Positions 8,765-18,155 of a stretch of 64,000 nucleotides of DNA are shown one piece after another. How positions within the stretch are numbered: the stretch's first letter is position 1; the number at the start of each line of letters is the position of its first letter. Made by a program: the position numbers and the translations under genes. The notes beneath the pieces were generated by a model that ran no database searches, was not told the DNA's origin, and saw only the letters and a program-made list of their open reading frames with translations. The DNA comes from Selenomonas sp. (GTDB lineage: Bacteria; Bacillota; Negativicutes; Selenomonadales; Selenomonadaceae): the NCBI GenBank assembly GCA_018052705.1, contig JAGPMW010000002.1, positions 62,001 through 126,000 of the forward strand, read 5' to 3'.

Positions 8765-9736
8765 GTGTCAACCCCCATGTTTGATGTGATAAAAAGCGAT
8801 CTTGCGGAACTGGATGAAGGACTGGCAGGGGCAGTTGCTTCATCTTTGGAACTGGTGACCGAAGTAGGTGTGCATTTGGTTAGTGCTGGCGGCAAACGAA
8901 TTCGTCCAGCTTTATGCCTGCTGGCGGCTCGTGGTGGATTGGAGTTTGATCTAAAAAAGGTTCTGCCACTGGCAGAAGCGTTAGAGCTTATCCACACATC
9001 CTCGCTGGTTCATGATGATGTGCTCGATGAGGCGGATACCCGTCGCGGACATGCTACGGCAAATGCGAAATGGAATAATCAGGTCGCAATTCTGAGTGGA
9101 GATTATATCTTCGCCCGGGCTTTTGGTTTGATTGCCGATAGTAATTATGGTGCGTATGTATCCAAGCGGCTGGCTGAACTTGTCTGCAATTTGAGTGTGG
9201 GGGAGCTTATCCAGAACCAAACGGTTTATCAGGCGGTTAAGGATCTGGACAACTACAATGAGCGCATTCAGAAAAAAACAGCAGATTTTCTGGAAATCTG
9301 TTGTGAACTGGGTGCATTGGTGGGGGGAATGCCGCAGGAAGATGCTCGTAAGCTGGCTGAATATGGGCATTGCATCGGGATGGCATTCCAGATTACCGAT
9401 GATCTGCTGGATATTCTGCAGACATCGGAGCAGATTGGCAAGCCGGCGGGAAATGATATTCGTCAGGGCATCGTTACCCTGCCAGTCATCCGGGCTCTGA
9501 ATGTGAGCCCCGATGCGGCGGAACTGGAACGGATTGTGACGGACCCGGCGATGACGGATGAGATGGTCAGCCGTGCGCTGGACATCGTGAAGGAAACTGA
9601 CGGTATCGAAACGGCAAAACAAACGGTCGATGAATATCTGCAGAGGGCGCGTACCGTGCTGCCGGCTGATTTGCCCGCTGAGATTCGTGAGGCATTTCTG
9701 ATGGTGGTGGATTTCATTGGTGACCGCGATTTTTGA
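8765..9736 (+). CDS. Polyprenyl diphosphate synthase
   Basis: Long-chain trans-prenyl diphosphate synthase that builds the isoprenoid tail of a quinone from isopentenyl diphosphate. Both aspartate-rich motifs are present: HDDVLDEADTRRG (first) and DDLLD in QITDDLLDI (second); GGKRIRPAL near the N-terminus binds substrate. The length (about 323) fits heptaprenyl or octaprenyl synthases. The start is uncertain: GTG 8765 has AGGTGAT just upstream; GTG 8756 and ATG 8777 are alternatives. Location next to ubiD- and ubiA-like genes suggests menaquinone tail synthesis; chain length cannot be read. Confidence 0.9.
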   Translation: MSTPMFDVIKSDLAELDEGLAGAVASSLELVTEVGVHLVSAGGKRIRPALCLLAARGGLEFDLKKVLPLAEALELIHTSSLVHDDVLDEADTRRGHATANAKWNNQVAILSGDYIFARAFGLIADSNYGAYVSKRLAELVCNLSVGELIQNQTVYQAVKDLDNYNERIQKKTADFLEICCELGALVGGMPQEDARKLAEYGHCIGMAFQITDDLLDILQTSEQIGKPAGNDIRQGIVTLPVIRALNVSPDAAELERIVTDPAMTDEMVSRALDIVKETDGIETAKQTVDEYLQRARTVLPADLPAEIREAFLMVVDFIGDRDF

Positions 9737-9852
9737 TGCGCGTCATTTTTTATATGAAATTTTCATGATTGGCCTATATGATAGGGTGTGTATGAGAATA
9801 ACGGCTGTTTTCTTGCAGAGCGTTATATGTGAGAATGGTTGGAGGAGATTAT

Positions 9853-10227
9853 ATGTTTGGAATCGGAGCACCGGAGTTCATCCTGATCCTGGTTATTGGA
9901 CTGATAGTGTTTGGCCCGGGGAAACTGCCTGAGCTTGCCCGCTCGCTTGGCAAAGGGATGAGAGAGTTTAAAAAGGCGACGAATGCCTTGTCACAGGCAA
10001 TCAATGTTCCTATGGAGACGCCGGTTCAACCGCAGCCACAGGCCCCAGCCCCAGCACCGCAGCCACAGGCCCCGGCACCGCAGGCGCAGGCCCCGGCCCC
10101 GGCACCACAGGCACAGGCACCGCAGGCTGCAGTAGCACAGCCGCAGGCCGCGGCTTATACTGCACCGACGCAGGATTCTGTCCGGCAGCAGGTGGAGGCT
10201 CATCAGGCCGCTAAAAAAGCAGAATAA
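9853..10227 (+). CDS. tatA: Sec-independent translocase TatA, long PQA tail
   Basis: TatA forms the protein-conducting element of the twin-arginine system, which exports folded proteins. The 124-residue protein has the normal short N-terminal membrane helix ([15 protein letters not shown]), hinge (FGPGKLPEL) and amphipathic helix ([14 protein letters not shown]). After residue about 55 comes an unusual low-complexity tail of Pro, Gln and Ala repeats (10010-10160). ATG 9853 follows GGAGGAG. A second TatA-like gene and tatC follow. Confidence 0.92.
   Translation: MFGIGAPEFILILVIGLIVFGPGKLPELARSLGKGMREFKKATNALSQAINVPMETPVQPQPQAPAPAPQPQAPAPQAQAPAPAPQAQAPQAAVAQPQAAAYTAPTQDSVRQQVEAHQAAKKAE
10021..10165 (+). 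repeat. In-gene Pro-Gln-Ala repeat tract in tatA
   Basis: Imperfect short repeats encoding [13 protein letters not shown] units (CCGCAGGC/CCACAGGC with GCCCCGGCA). Such tracts can change length by slippage. The repeat lies after the functional TatA domains. Confidence 0.75.
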
Positions 10228-10233
10228 CGAACG

Positions 10234-10268
10234 AAACCACCCCTCCTTCATGTCTGGGGTGGTTTTAT
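10234..10268 (+). terminator. Terminator between the two tatA genes
   Basis: AAACCACCCC (10234-10243) pairs perfectly with GGGGTGGTTT (10256-10265), then TTTA. It separates the first tatA from tatA2-tatC. Confidence 0.75.
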
Positions 10269-10313
10269 TATGGACGACATAGGGATTTCGTATGGATGGG
10301 GAAACAAGATTCA

Positions 10314-10342
10314 TTGAGATTTCAGATGCTTTTCTGTATAAT
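10314..10342 (+). promoter_or_regulatory. Promoter for second tatA and tatC
   Basis: TTGAGA (10314-10319), 17-bp spacer, TATAAT (10337-10342). The second tatA starts 47 bp downstream. With the terminator just upstream this gives tatA2-tatC its own transcript. Confidence 0.7.
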
Positions 10343-10388
10343 AGAAACATATGACTATGAGTGATAATAATGTTTGGAGGAAATTAAA

Positions 10389-10622
10389 ATGGTAAGTGTA
10401 CAAAGTCTGGGAATTGTTCTCTTGATTGCCCTGGTCGTATTCGGCCCTAGCAAGCTGCCGGAAATCGGTAAGGCCCTTGGCAAGAGCATTAAGGAGTTCA
10501 AGAGCAGTGCGACGGAAGAGGAAGTGCCAGCACAACAGCCACAGCAGGCACAGCAGATAACAAACGTCACGGAACAGCCGAAAGAGCTGCCACCCAAGAT
10601 CAATGAAACGACGAAGCAGTAA
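10389..10622 (+). CDS. tatA: Second TatA/TatB-type translocase subunit
   Basis: A 77-residue TatA-family protein: membrane helix ([14 protein letters not shown]), hinge FGPSKLPEI, amphipathic helix ([14 protein letters not shown]), then a short Gln/Pro/Glu tail. ATG 10389 follows GGAGGAAAT; an in-frame TTG at 10374 lies inside the ribosome site and is unlikely. The tatC start is 16 bp downstream. Sequence alone does not settle whether it acts as TatA or as a TatB-like partner; Gram-positive systems often use one bifunctional TatA per TatC. Confidence 0.92.
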   Translation: MVSVQSLGIVLLIALVVFGPSKLPEIGKALGKSIKEFKSSATEEEVPAQQPQQAQQITNVTEQPKELPPKINETTKQ

Positions 10623-10637
10623 GCTGGGTGGAGTCAA

Positions 10638-11411
10638 ATGTCGGAAGAGAAAAAATATCAAGAGATTGAGGCGCCACGCGAGAGTGGCGCCTCAGAACCG
10701 GTAATACTGGAGGAGGATGCTGGCAGTATGTCACTGATTGCCCATCTGACTGAGCTGCGCAGCCGGCTTATCAAGATTGTTGTGGCAGTCGCTCTGGGCA
10801 GCTGTGTGGGGTATTACTACATTGATGCAATCATGCATTATATCACGCTGCCGGCGGGCAAGCTGTACTACATGCAGCCGTCGGAAGCGTTCTTTACTTA
10901 TCTAAAGGTTGCCTGTGTGGCGGGGTTCCTGGTAGCCCTGCCCGTGGTTTTTTGGCAGATATGGCGATTTTTCCTGCCTGCCCTGACACCGAAGGAGCGC
11001 ATGGTACTTGGCATCGTCGTGCCGACATCGGTCCTGCTGTTCTTCGGCGGACTGGCTTTTTCTTTTTTCCTGGTACTGCCGGCCGGTATCCATTTTTTCC
11101 TGGGCTTTGGCAATGATGAGCTGCAGGCGCTGTTTTCAGTGGACAAGTATTTTGATTTTGTCATCATGTTCGTGATGCCGTTCGGCTTTATCTTTGAGCT
11201 GCCACTCGTCATCACGATTCTTGGCAAGATGGGGCTTGTTACGTCGGCTTTCCTGAAAAAATATCAGCGTATCATCATTTTCCTGTCCTTCGTGGCCGGG
11301 GCAATTATTACGCCGACACCAGATGTATTTACCCAGTCGATGATTGCTTTACCGATTATCGTGCTGTATGAGATCGGCTATTTTATTGTACGTTATATTT
11401 TGAGACGTTAA
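10638..11411 (+). CDS. tatC: Sec-independent translocase TatC
   Basis: TatC recognises twin-arginine signal peptides. The 257-residue protein has a charged 35-residue N-terminal extension and then the TatC core with six membrane segments. Family landmarks are the HLTELRSRLIK region before TM1, PSEAFFTYLKVA, and the loop FGFIFELPLVI. An alternative start at the internal ATG near 10728 would remove the extension. It follows the second tatA closely. No twin-arginine substrate was noticed in this window. Confidence 0.95.
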   Translation: MSEEKKYQEIEAPRESGASEPVILEEDAGSMSLIAHLTELRSRLIKIVVAVALGSCVGYYYIDAIMHYITLPAGKLYYMQPSEAFFTYLKVACVAGFLVALPVVFWQIWRFFLPALTPKERMVLGIVVPTSVLLFFGGLAFSFFLVLPAGIHFFLGFGNDELQALFSVDKYFDFVIMFVMPFGFIFELPLVITILGKMGLVTSAFLKKYQRIIIFLSFVAGAIITPTPDVFTQSMIALPIIVLYEIGYFIVRYILRR

Positions 11412-11430
11412 ATGTTAGGGAGGATTTGAT

Positions 11431-12891
11431 TTGGCGTATAAGGACTTGCGCGAATTCATCGCGGCGCTCGAGCAGCGCGGACAGCTCAGACGTATCCGGA
11501 CCGAGGTAGATCCGGAACTGGAGATCACGGAGATCACGGATCGTGTCTCGAAGATGGACGGCGATAAGAATGTCGCCTTGCTGTTCGAGAATGTCAAGGG
11601 TTCGAAGATGCCGGTGCTCATGAATGCTTTTGGCAGCTATGACCGCATGGCGTTAGCGCTCGGTGTCGAGAAGCTTGACGATGTTGCTGATGAACTGCGG
11701 GAAATGATGAAGCTGCCATATATTTCCTTGCAGAACAAGATGAACATTGTGACGATGATCCCGATGCTCAAAAAGGCCATCAACTTTCCGAAATATGTGA
11801 AGAATGCGCCCTGTCAGGAAGTCGTTGAAACCGAGAATCCAAACCTCGATGAGATTCCTATTCTTAAGTGCTGGCCGCAGGATGGAGGGCCATTCGTTAC
11901 GCTGCCACTGATCTTTACCAAGAATCCGCAGACGGGAAAACGTAATGTAGGCATGTATCGGCTGCAGAAATATGACAGCCGGACGACGGGAATGCACTGG
12001 CATATCCATAAGAATGGCGCCGAGAATTTTCGCGATACCAAGGCACAAGGCGGTGACCGTATTGAGGCGGCAGTAGCTATCGGTACCGACCCGGTACTGA
12101 CCTATGCTGCCACGGCACCGTTGCCACGTGATATTGACGAGATGGTTTTTGCGGGGTTTCTGCGCCATAAGTCGGTGGAGATGGTCAAGTGCAAGACTGT
12201 GGATATCGAGGTGCCAGCAACTGCCGAGATCATCCTTGAAGGGTATGTGCTGACGGACGAAAAACGGCGCGAGGGGCCATTCGGTGATCATACCGGCTAC
12301 TATTCGCTGGCTGATGATTACCCGGTATTTCATGTCACGGCAATCACGCATCGTAAAGATCCCATCTATGCGGCAACCGTCGTTGGCAAACCGCCAATGG
12401 AGGACTGCTATCTGGCCAAGGCCACAGAGCGTATCTTCCTGCCACTGCTGCAGCAGATGCTGCCGGAGATCGTGGATATCAATATGCCGCTTGAGGGCGT
12501 ATTCCATGACTGCGTGATCGTATCGATCAAGAAGCAGTTCCCGATGCAGGCGCGCAAGGTGATGCATGCGATGTGGGGAATGGGCCAGATGATGAATGTC
12601 AAGATGATTATTGTTGTCGATGCCCATGTTGATGTGCAGAATATGAAGGAAGTCTGGTGGCGTGTATTCAACAACATCGATGCGAAGCATGATCTTGAGA
12701 TTGTCGATGGGCCGCTCGATGTACTCGATCATTCCTCACCAATGGCAAAGTGGGGCTCCAAGCTTGGCATTGATGCGACGAAAACCTGGCCGGAGGAAGG
12801 GCATACCCGTGAATGGCCGGATGAGATCGACATGTCGGCAGAGATCAGGAAAAAGGTTGATGCCAAGTGGAAGGAGCTTGGTCTCGATTGA
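11431..12891 (+). CDS. UbiD-family decarboxylase (menaquinone type)
   Basis: UbiD enzymes remove an aromatic carboxylate using prenylated FMN. The 486-residue length and full-length family pattern fit: N-terminal LREFIAALEQRGQL, prFMN and metal region (YRLQKYDSRTTGMHWHIHK), and the catalytic EGPFGDHTGYYS. The start is TTG 11431 behind AGGGAGGATT. A UbiA-type prenyltransferase overlaps its 3' end, so it probably decarboxylates a prenylated naphthoate or benzoate intermediate; the futalosine-pathway step (MqnL) is my best guess. No ubiX flavin prenyltransferase is in this window. Confidence 0.88.
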   Translation: MAYKDLREFIAALEQRGQLRRIRTEVDPELEITEITDRVSKMDGDKNVALLFENVKGSKMPVLMNAFGSYDRMALALGVEKLDDVADELREMMKLPYISLQNKMNIVTMIPMLKKAINFPKYVKNAPCQEVVETENPNLDEIPILKCWPQDGGPFVTLPLIFTKNPQTGKRNVGMYRLQKYDSRTTGMHWHIHKNGAENFRDTKAQGGDRIEAAVAIGTDPVLTYAATAPLPRDIDEMVFAGFLRHKSVEMVKCKTVDIEVPATAEIILEGYVLTDEKRREGPFGDHTGYYSLADDYPVFHVTAITHRKDPIYAATVVGKPPMEDCYLAKATERIFLPLLQQMLPEIVDINMPLEGVFHDCVIVSIKKQFPMQARKVMHAMWGMGQMMNVKMIIVVDAHVDVQNMKEVWWRVFNNIDAKHDLEIVDGPLDVLDHSSPMAKWGSKLGIDATKTWPEEGHTREWPDEIDMSAEIRKKVDAKWKELGLD

Positions 12892-13736
12892 TTAGTATCA
12901 AAGCACACATCAATAATGTAGCGCTCCATCATACTATTTTTGACCTGCCCTTTGCGTTTATGGCAGCCATTTTGGCAGCTGGTGGCCAGCCATCGTTAAC
13001 GGATCTCTGGTGGATTGCGGTGGCCATCACGACCGGACGGGCTGCGGCAATGGCGATGGACAACCTGGCTGATCTTAAATATGACAGCCAGCAGCCACGT
13101 ATGGCCTATCGGTCGATGGTAAAAGGAGAAATATCGAAGCGGGAGGCAAAGATATTCATTGCTGTTTGTCTGGTGCTCATGGTGCTGGCGGTGATACAGC
13201 TGCAACCCATCTGTATTTATCTGCTGCCGGTGGCAGCACTGCCATTCCTGATTTATCCGTATATGAAACGGATTACCGGCTGGTGTCATCTGTTCCTCGG
13301 CGTGGCCATTGCCATGGCTCCGGCCGGTGGCTGGGTCGGGGTGAGTGGGCAGGTCACCGTGCCGCTCGTCGTGCTCTGTATTGCGGTAGCACTCTGGATT
13401 GGTGCCTTTGATGCAATGTATGGTGCGCAGGATGAGGCCTTTGACCGGAGCCATGGGCTGCATTCTTTGGCCGTGACCTATGGGGTCGAAGGAGCCTTTC
13501 GGCTCTCGTCCGCAATGCATGTTGTATGTATCGGCTGCTTTCTCGTTGCCGGTGTTATGCTGCAGCTGCACTGGCCTTACCTTATAGGCGTGGCGATTGC
13601 GGCGGGCACGTTGGTCTATCAGCATAAGATTGTCACGCCGGTTGATTTCAGCCGGGTGACCCAGCGCTATTTTCTGCGCAATGGTATTGTATCGGTGGCG
13701 TTACTCATCTGTACCTGGCTCAGTTTCTATTTCTGA
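12888..13736 (+). CDS. UbiA-family prenyltransferase
   Basis: Integral membrane enzyme that attaches a polyprenyl tail to an aromatic acceptor. Both Asp-rich motifs are visible: MDNLADLKYD (first) and DAMYGAQDEAFDRSHGLHSL (second), with about eight hydrophobic segments. The start is TTG 12888, which overlaps the ubiD stop (TTGA) and lies 11 nt after AAGGAG; GTG 12867 would extend it further into ubiD. With the adjacent decarboxylase and polyprenyl synthase it most likely serves menaquinone synthesis (MqnP-like); the acceptor is inferred. Confidence 0.88.
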   Translation: MISIKAHINNVALHHTIFDLPFAFMAAILAAGGQPSLTDLWWIAVAITTGRAAAMAMDNLADLKYDSQQPRMAYRSMVKGEISKREAKIFIAVCLVLMVLAVIQLQPICIYLLPVAALPFLIYPYMKRITGWCHLFLGVAIAMAPAGGWVGVSGQVTVPLVVLCIAVALWIGAFDAMYGAQDEAFDRSHGLHSLAVTYGVEGAFRLSSAMHVVCIGCFLVAGVMLQLHWPYLIGVAIAAGTLVYQHKIVTPVDFSRVTQRYFLRNGIVSVALLICTWLSFYF

Positions 13737-13757
13737 TTGGATTTGGGGGGGACTATA

Positions 13758-14621
13758 TTGGCAGCAAGAATTCTGGAAGGAAAAGTATTTGCACAGCAAT
13801 TCAAAGAAGACGCTGGCCGCCGGGCGGTGGTTCTGCGTGACACATATGGCGTGGTGCCGGGACTGGCTGTTATCATTGTCGGCAGTAATCCTGCATCGCA
13901 GGTGTATGTGCGCAACAAGCATAAGTCCTGCGAGGAACTTGGTATCTATTCGGAGGTTATCGAACTGCCGGAGGATACGGCCAAGGAGGCGCTCATTGCC
14001 AAAATCGACGAACTCAATGGTAATAAAAGGATTCACGGGATTCTGGTTCAGCTGCCATTGCCACGGCAGATCGCTGCGTATGAGGCTGAGATCCTTAACC
14101 GCATAGATCCGGCTAAGGATGTTGATGGATTCCATCCGGTCAACGTCGGCCGTCTGGTTACTGGCGAACCGGGCCTTGTGCCCTGTACTCCGGCCGGCTG
14201 CATCCGTATGCTGGAATTAGCCGAGATTCCCATGGATGGCAGGAAGGCTGTAATCATCGGCCGCAGCAATATTGTTGGCAAGCCGATGCTGCATCTGCTC
14301 CTGGCCAAGAATGCTACTGTAACGATCTGTCACTCGCATACGCAGGATCTTGCCCAAATCACCAGAGAGGCAGATATCCTGGTTGCTGCTATCGGCAAAC
14401 CAAAGTTCGTCACCGCGGATATGGTGAAACCGGGCGCTGCGGTCATCGATGTTGGCATCAACCGGATTGCTCCGAAGAAGCTGACCGGTGATGTAGATTT
14501 TGAGGCTGTAAAAGAAGTAGCCGGTGCTATCACACCCGTGCCGGGAGGTGTAGGACTCCTGACCGTGGCAATGCTGATGCAGAATGTGGTCCGGGCTGCT
14601 GAGATGCAGGCAGGAAAATAA
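13758..14621 (+). CDS. folD: Methylene-THF dehydrogenase/cyclohydrolase
   Basis: Bifunctional FolD interconverts 5,10-methylene-THF, methenyl-THF and 10-formyl-THF with NADP. Signatures: SQVYVRNKHKSCEELGI (Tyr/Lys of the active site), LVQLPLP, KDVDGFHPVNVGRL, GRSNIVGKPM (NADP site) and PGGVGLLTVAMLMQN. I chose TTG 13758 (AARILEGKVFAQ), 6 nt after GGGGGGA; TTG 13737 directly after the ubiA stop would add 7 residues. fhs follows after 57 bp, forming a one-carbon pair. Confidence 0.94.
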   Translation: MAARILEGKVFAQQFKEDAGRRAVVLRDTYGVVPGLAVIIVGSNPASQVYVRNKHKSCEELGIYSEVIELPEDTAKEALIAKIDELNGNKRIHGILVQLPLPRQIAAYEAEILNRIDPAKDVDGFHPVNVGRLVTGEPGLVPCTPAGCIRMLELAEIPMDGRKAVIIGRSNIVGKPMLHLLLAKNATVTICHSHTQDLAQITREADILVAAIGKPKFVTADMVKPGAAVIDVGINRIAPKKLTGDVDFEAVKEVAGAITPVPGGVGLLTVAMLMQNVVRAAEMQAGK

Positions 14622-14678
14622 CACAGAGTAGCGCCTGTAAAGCGGGCTAAATGTGAAATATGGAGGAGAAGAAAGCCT

Positions 14679-16346
14679 ATGAAAACCGATGTGGAGATCG
14701 CTCAGGAAGCAGCGATGCAGGATATCCGGAAAATCGCTGAGAAACTGGAAATCTCAGAAGATGAACTGGAACTTTACGGCAAGTATAAAGCAAAAGTGAC
14801 ACTTGAGGCCTGGGAGGCAGTAAAAGGCCGCCCTAATGGTAAGCTGGTCCTCGTGACCGCTATCAATCCGACTCCGGCTGGTGAGGGCAAGACGACCACC
14901 AGTGTTGGTCTTGCGGATGCCTTCCATGAGCAGGGGAAGAAAGTCGCAGTTGCCCTGCGTGAACCATCGCTCGGACCATGCTTTGGACTCAAAGGTGGCG
15001 CGGCGGGTGGCGGCTATGCCCAGGTGGTACCGATGGAAGATATCAATCTGCACTTCACTGGTGATTTCCATGCGATCACGACGGCGCACAATCTGCTCGC
15101 GGCGGTTCTTGACAATCATATTCAGCAGGGCAATGCCCTCGATATCGATGTGCGCCGGGTGGTCTGGAAACGCGTGCTGGACCTTAACGATCGTGCGCTG
15201 CGTCATGTCGTAATTGGTCTGGGCGGTAAGGCTCACGGCGTGCCGCGCGAGACGGGTTTTGATATCACCGTAGCTTCTGAAATGATGGCGATTCTCTGTC
15301 TGGCTGCGGATCTTGAGGATATGAAGAAACGACTGGGGAAGATCGTCGTAGCTTATACGCGCGATGGCCGTGCCGTCCATGCGGAGGAACTCCATGTTAC
15401 AGGAGCACTGACGCTGCTCTTCAAAGATGCGATCAAACCAAATCTCGTGCAGACACTTGAGGGAACGCCGGCCTTCATCCATGGCGGTCCATTTGCCAAT
15501 ATTGCACATGGCTGCAACAGTGTCATGGCGACGAAATTCGCGCTCAAGTTTGCGGATTATGTTGTGACAGAGGCCGGTTTCGGTGCGGACCTTGGGGCAG
15601 AGAAATTCCTGGACATCAAATGCCGTTTTGCTGGTATTCATCCGGATGCGGTAGTCATTGTCGCGACGGTCCGTGCACTCAAGATGCATGGTGGTCTGGA
15701 TAAGAAGGAACTTGACCATGTCGATATGACTGCGCTGGAGAAAGGTCTGACCAATCTCACGAAGCATATCGAGAACATACAGAAATTCGGTCTGCCGGCA
15801 GTTGTCGCCATCAACGCGTTCCCGACTGATACGAAGGAAGAACTGGACTTTGTGGAGCAGAAATGCAACGAACTGGGCGCTGAAGTCGCTTTGTCCGAGG
15901 TCTGGGCCAAGGGCGGAAAAGGTGGACTGAAACTCGCAGAAAAGGTGGAAGAAGCCTTCAATAAGCCCAATGATTTTCATTTCATATATGAGACAGAGCA
16001 GTCCATTCCCGAGAAAATCGGTGCGATTGCCCGCGAAATCTACGGTGCTGATGGCGTGGACTTCACGGCAGCGGCGAAAAAACAGCTGCGGGAAATTGAG
16101 GAGCTGGGCTTTGACAGGATGCCTGTGTGCATGGCAAAGACTCAGTACTCGCTGTCTGATGATGCGACGAAGCTTGGACGTCCGTCTGGTTTCCGTATCA
16201 CAGTTCGTGAGCTGAGGGTATCTGCTGGTGCTGGATTCATCGTGGCACTGACGGGCAATATTCTCACGATGCCAGGCTTACCAAAACACCCGGCTGCTGA
16301 GAATATGGATATTGATAAGGACGGCAGAATCGTCGGCTTGTTCTGA
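14679..16346 (+). CDS. fhs: Formate-tetrahydrofolate ligase
   Basis: Fhs makes 10-formyl-THF from formate, THF and ATP. The 555-residue length is typical. The ATP loop [17 protein letters not shown], the [23 protein letters not shown] block, and the C-terminal [23 protein letters not shown] are all present. ATG follows TGGAGGAGA. With folD upstream and a MetF-like gene downstream it supplies one-carbon units for purine synthesis and methyl transfer. This need not mean acetogenesis: no CODH/ACS gene is visible. Confidence 0.97.
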   Translation: MKTDVEIAQEAAMQDIRKIAEKLEISEDELELYGKYKAKVTLEAWEAVKGRPNGKLVLVTAINPTPAGEGKTTTSVGLADAFHEQGKKVAVALREPSLGPCFGLKGGAAGGGYAQVVPMEDINLHFTGDFHAITTAHNLLAAVLDNHIQQGNALDIDVRRVVWKRVLDLNDRALRHVVIGLGGKAHGVPRETGFDITVASEMMAILCLAADLEDMKKRLGKIVVAYTRDGRAVHAEELHVTGALTLLFKDAIKPNLVQTLEGTPAFIHGGPFANIAHGCNSVMATKFALKFADYVVTEAGFGADLGAEKFLDIKCRFAGIHPDAVVIVATVRALKMHGGLDKKELDHVDMTALEKGLTNLTKHIENIQKFGLPAVVAINAFPTDTKEELDFVEQKCNELGAEVALSEVWAKGGKGGLKLAEKVEEAFNKPNDFHFIYETEQSIPEKIGAIAREIYGADGVDFTAAAKKQLREIEELGFDRMPVCMAKTQYSLSDDATKLGRPSGFRITVRELRVSAGAGFIVALTGNILTMPGLPKHPAAENMDIDKDGRIVGLF

Positions 16347-16378
16347 TTACCAGCAGAGCAGCTGGTGATGGTTTGCAG

Positions 16379-16415
16379 AAAGCGCATTGAGCAGTAAATA
16401 CTCAATGCGCTTTAT
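16379..16415 (+). terminator. Terminator after fhs
   Basis: A 13-bp perfect stem (AAAGCGCATTGAG 16379-16391, complement 16401-16413) with a 9-nt loop and short TTTA tail. Confidence 0.75.
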
Positions 16416-16453
16416 CATATCATTATTTATGCTTATGATATGATGATGTTTAC

Positions 16454-16482
16454 TTGCAAAATCCATAAAAAGCCCTTACAAT
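16454..16482 (+). promoter_or_regulatory. Promoter for metF-nfnAB
   Basis: TTGCAA (16454-16459), 17-bp spacer, TACAAT (16477-16482), 43 bp before the MetF-like start. Sits downstream of the fhs terminator, so it likely drives the next three genes. Confidence 0.6.
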
Positions 16483-16524
16483 AGGATTTATGTAATTCAT
16501 AATAAGGAAATCTGGAGGCAGCCT

Positions 16525-17268
16525 ATGAAACGTGTATCGGTCGAACTTGTTCCGCGCGAAGAAGAAACGTTGCGAGATGAACTGACACTCTTACAGCAAT
16601 ATCAGGATCAAGTCGATGTTATCAACATTCCGGACCTTCTGCGTTTCGATTTGCGCAGCTGGCAGGGGGCGGTTGTTGCTCAGGATTACTTCCGAATGTC
16701 GATGCCGCATATCCGGGCTATGGATATTGATCTTGATCAGGAGCTGCCGATGAAAGAATATCTGCGGGCTCATGAGATTCAGGAAGTCCTGGTTATTCAG
16801 GGGGATCCGCCACAGCGCATGAATCATGCGGTGTACCCGACCGAGAGCACGGATGTTATCCGCAAATTCCGCGAAGAGATGCCGGAGATCAGGGTCTATG
16901 CGGGAATTGATCAGTATCGCAGCTCGATGCGCCACGAACTTTACCGTGTGCGTCGCAAGGTACAGGCAGGAGCCTGCGGTTTTTTTACGCAGCCATTCTT
17001 CGATAGCCGCTTCTTGGAGATGTATGCAGATATGCTTGCAGGGCTCGATATCTATTGGGGCGTATCGCCGGTCATGAATGCTGCCTCCAAAAGTTATTGG
17101 GAACGTAAAAATAATGTGATATTCCCGCAGTCATTCGAGCCGACGCTTGAGTGGAGCATTGCATTCTCGCGCCAGGTCATGGATTTGGCTGGCAAGCAGG
17201 ATGCCAGTGTGTACCTTATGCCGATAAAAACCAATCTGGAAGAATATCTCCATGGCGTATTCGCCTGA
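16525..17268 (+). CDS. Short methylenetetrahydrofolate reductase-like protein
   Basis: A divergent MetF-family protein of 247 residues, about 50 shorter than E. coli MetF. Family landmarks remain: VIQGDPP (equivalent of RGDPP), VRRKVQAGACGFFTQPFFD, and GVSPV in the last third. It should reduce 5,10-methylene-THF to 5-methyl-THF or bind the same ligand. No MetV zinc partner is adjacent. It is followed 41 bp later by nfnA, suggesting electrons may come from, or be coordinated with, the Nfn transhydrogenase. The reductase activity is likely but the electron donor is unknown. Confidence 0.75.
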   Translation: MKRVSVELVPREEETLRDELTLLQQYQDQVDVINIPDLLRFDLRSWQGAVVAQDYFRMSMPHIRAMDIDLDQELPMKEYLRAHEIQEVLVIQGDPPQRMNHAVYPTESTDVIRKFREEMPEIRVYAGIDQYRSSMRHELYRVRRKVQAGACGFFTQPFFDSRFLEMYADMLAGLDIYWGVSPVMNAASKSYWERKNNVIFPQSFEPTLEWSIAFSRQVMDLAGKQDASVYLMPIKTNLEEYLHGVFA

Positions 17269-17309
17269 GAGTTCAATATGTGTGTTCAGTGTTAGAGGGA
17301 GAGTGAAGC

Positions 17310-18155
17310 ATGTTTAAGATTCTGAAGAAAGAGGAGCTTTCACCGAATGTCTTCTCCATGGATATCAAAGCACCGCGTGTAGCCAAAAAAGCACTGCCGG
17401 GGCAGTTCATTGTTCTGCGGGTAGATGAGAAAGGGGAGCGTATCCCTCTGACTATCGCAAACTACAATCAGGAAACGGGTGCTGTCAACCTGGTGTTCCA
17501 GGTCATTGGCGCATCGACGATGAAGCTGGCAGAACTCAACGAAGGGGATTCTATCGTGGACTTTGTCGGTCCGCTGGGGCAGCCATCGGAAATCAGGAAA
17601 TTTGATGGTACGGTAGTGGTTGTCGGCGGCGGTATCGGCGTTGCACCGACCTTCCCGATTGCCCGCGCCATGAAGGAAGCGGGCAATAAGGTCATTGCCA
17701 TTATGGGCGCAAAAACGGAAGATATCCTCATCATGGAGGACGAGATGAAGGCAGTCACCGATGAGATTCTTATCACGACAGATGATGGTTCGCGTGGCAT
17801 CAAAGGCTTCGTTACCTATGCCGTGCAGGCGCTCGCCGATCGTGGTGAGAAGATTGCTCAGATTACGGCAATTGGTCCGGTCATCATGATGAAAAGTGTT
17901 GCCGACACTACGCGTGCGCTGGGCATTCATACGGTTGTCAGCCTTAATCCGATTATGGTTGATGGCACGGGGATGTGTGGCGGCTGCCGTGTAACGGTCG
18001 GTGACGAGACGAAATTTGCCTGTGTTGATGGGCCGGAATTTGATGGGCATCTGGTTGATTTTAAAGGGCTTATGAGTCGTCAGCGTATGTATCGTGACCT
18101 TGAGGCAGAGGAAAAAGATCATATCTGCCGCATCGGACTGGGAGGTAACAAATAA
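17310..18155 (+). CDS. nfnA: NfnA: FAD/NAD-binding subunit of Nfn transhydrogenase
   Basis: Small subunit of NADH-dependent ferredoxin:NADP oxidoreductase, also annotated as sulfide/dihydroorotate dehydrogenase-like protein. It has a ferredoxin-reductase FAD domain (PGQFIVLRVDEKGERIPLTI), the nucleotide-binding GGGIGVAPTFPIARAM, and C-terminal cysteines for a 2Fe-2S cluster (GMCGGCRV then FACVDGPEFDGH). The stop shares one base with the nfnB start (TAATG), so the subunits are translationally coupled. Known Nfn enzymes bifurcate electrons between NADPH, NAD and ferredoxin. Confidence 0.92.
   Translation: MFKILKKEELSPNVFSMDIKAPRVAKKALPGQFIVLRVDEKGERIPLTIANYNQETGAVNLVFQVIGASTMKLAELNEGDSIVDFVGPLGQPSEIRKFDGTVVVVGGGIGVAPTFPIARAMKEAGNKVIAIMGAKTEDILIMEDEMKAVTDEILITTDDGSRGIKGFVTYAVQALADRGEKIAQITAIGPVIMMKSVADTTRALGIHTVVSLNPIMVDGTGMCGGCRVTVGDETKFACVDGPEFDGHLVDFKGLMSRQRMYRDLEAEEKDHICRIGLGGNK

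Noticed and set aside
10021..10165. CRISPR-like repeats
   Set aside because: Repeats are short, contiguous, in frame and lack unique spacers; they are coding PQA repeats.
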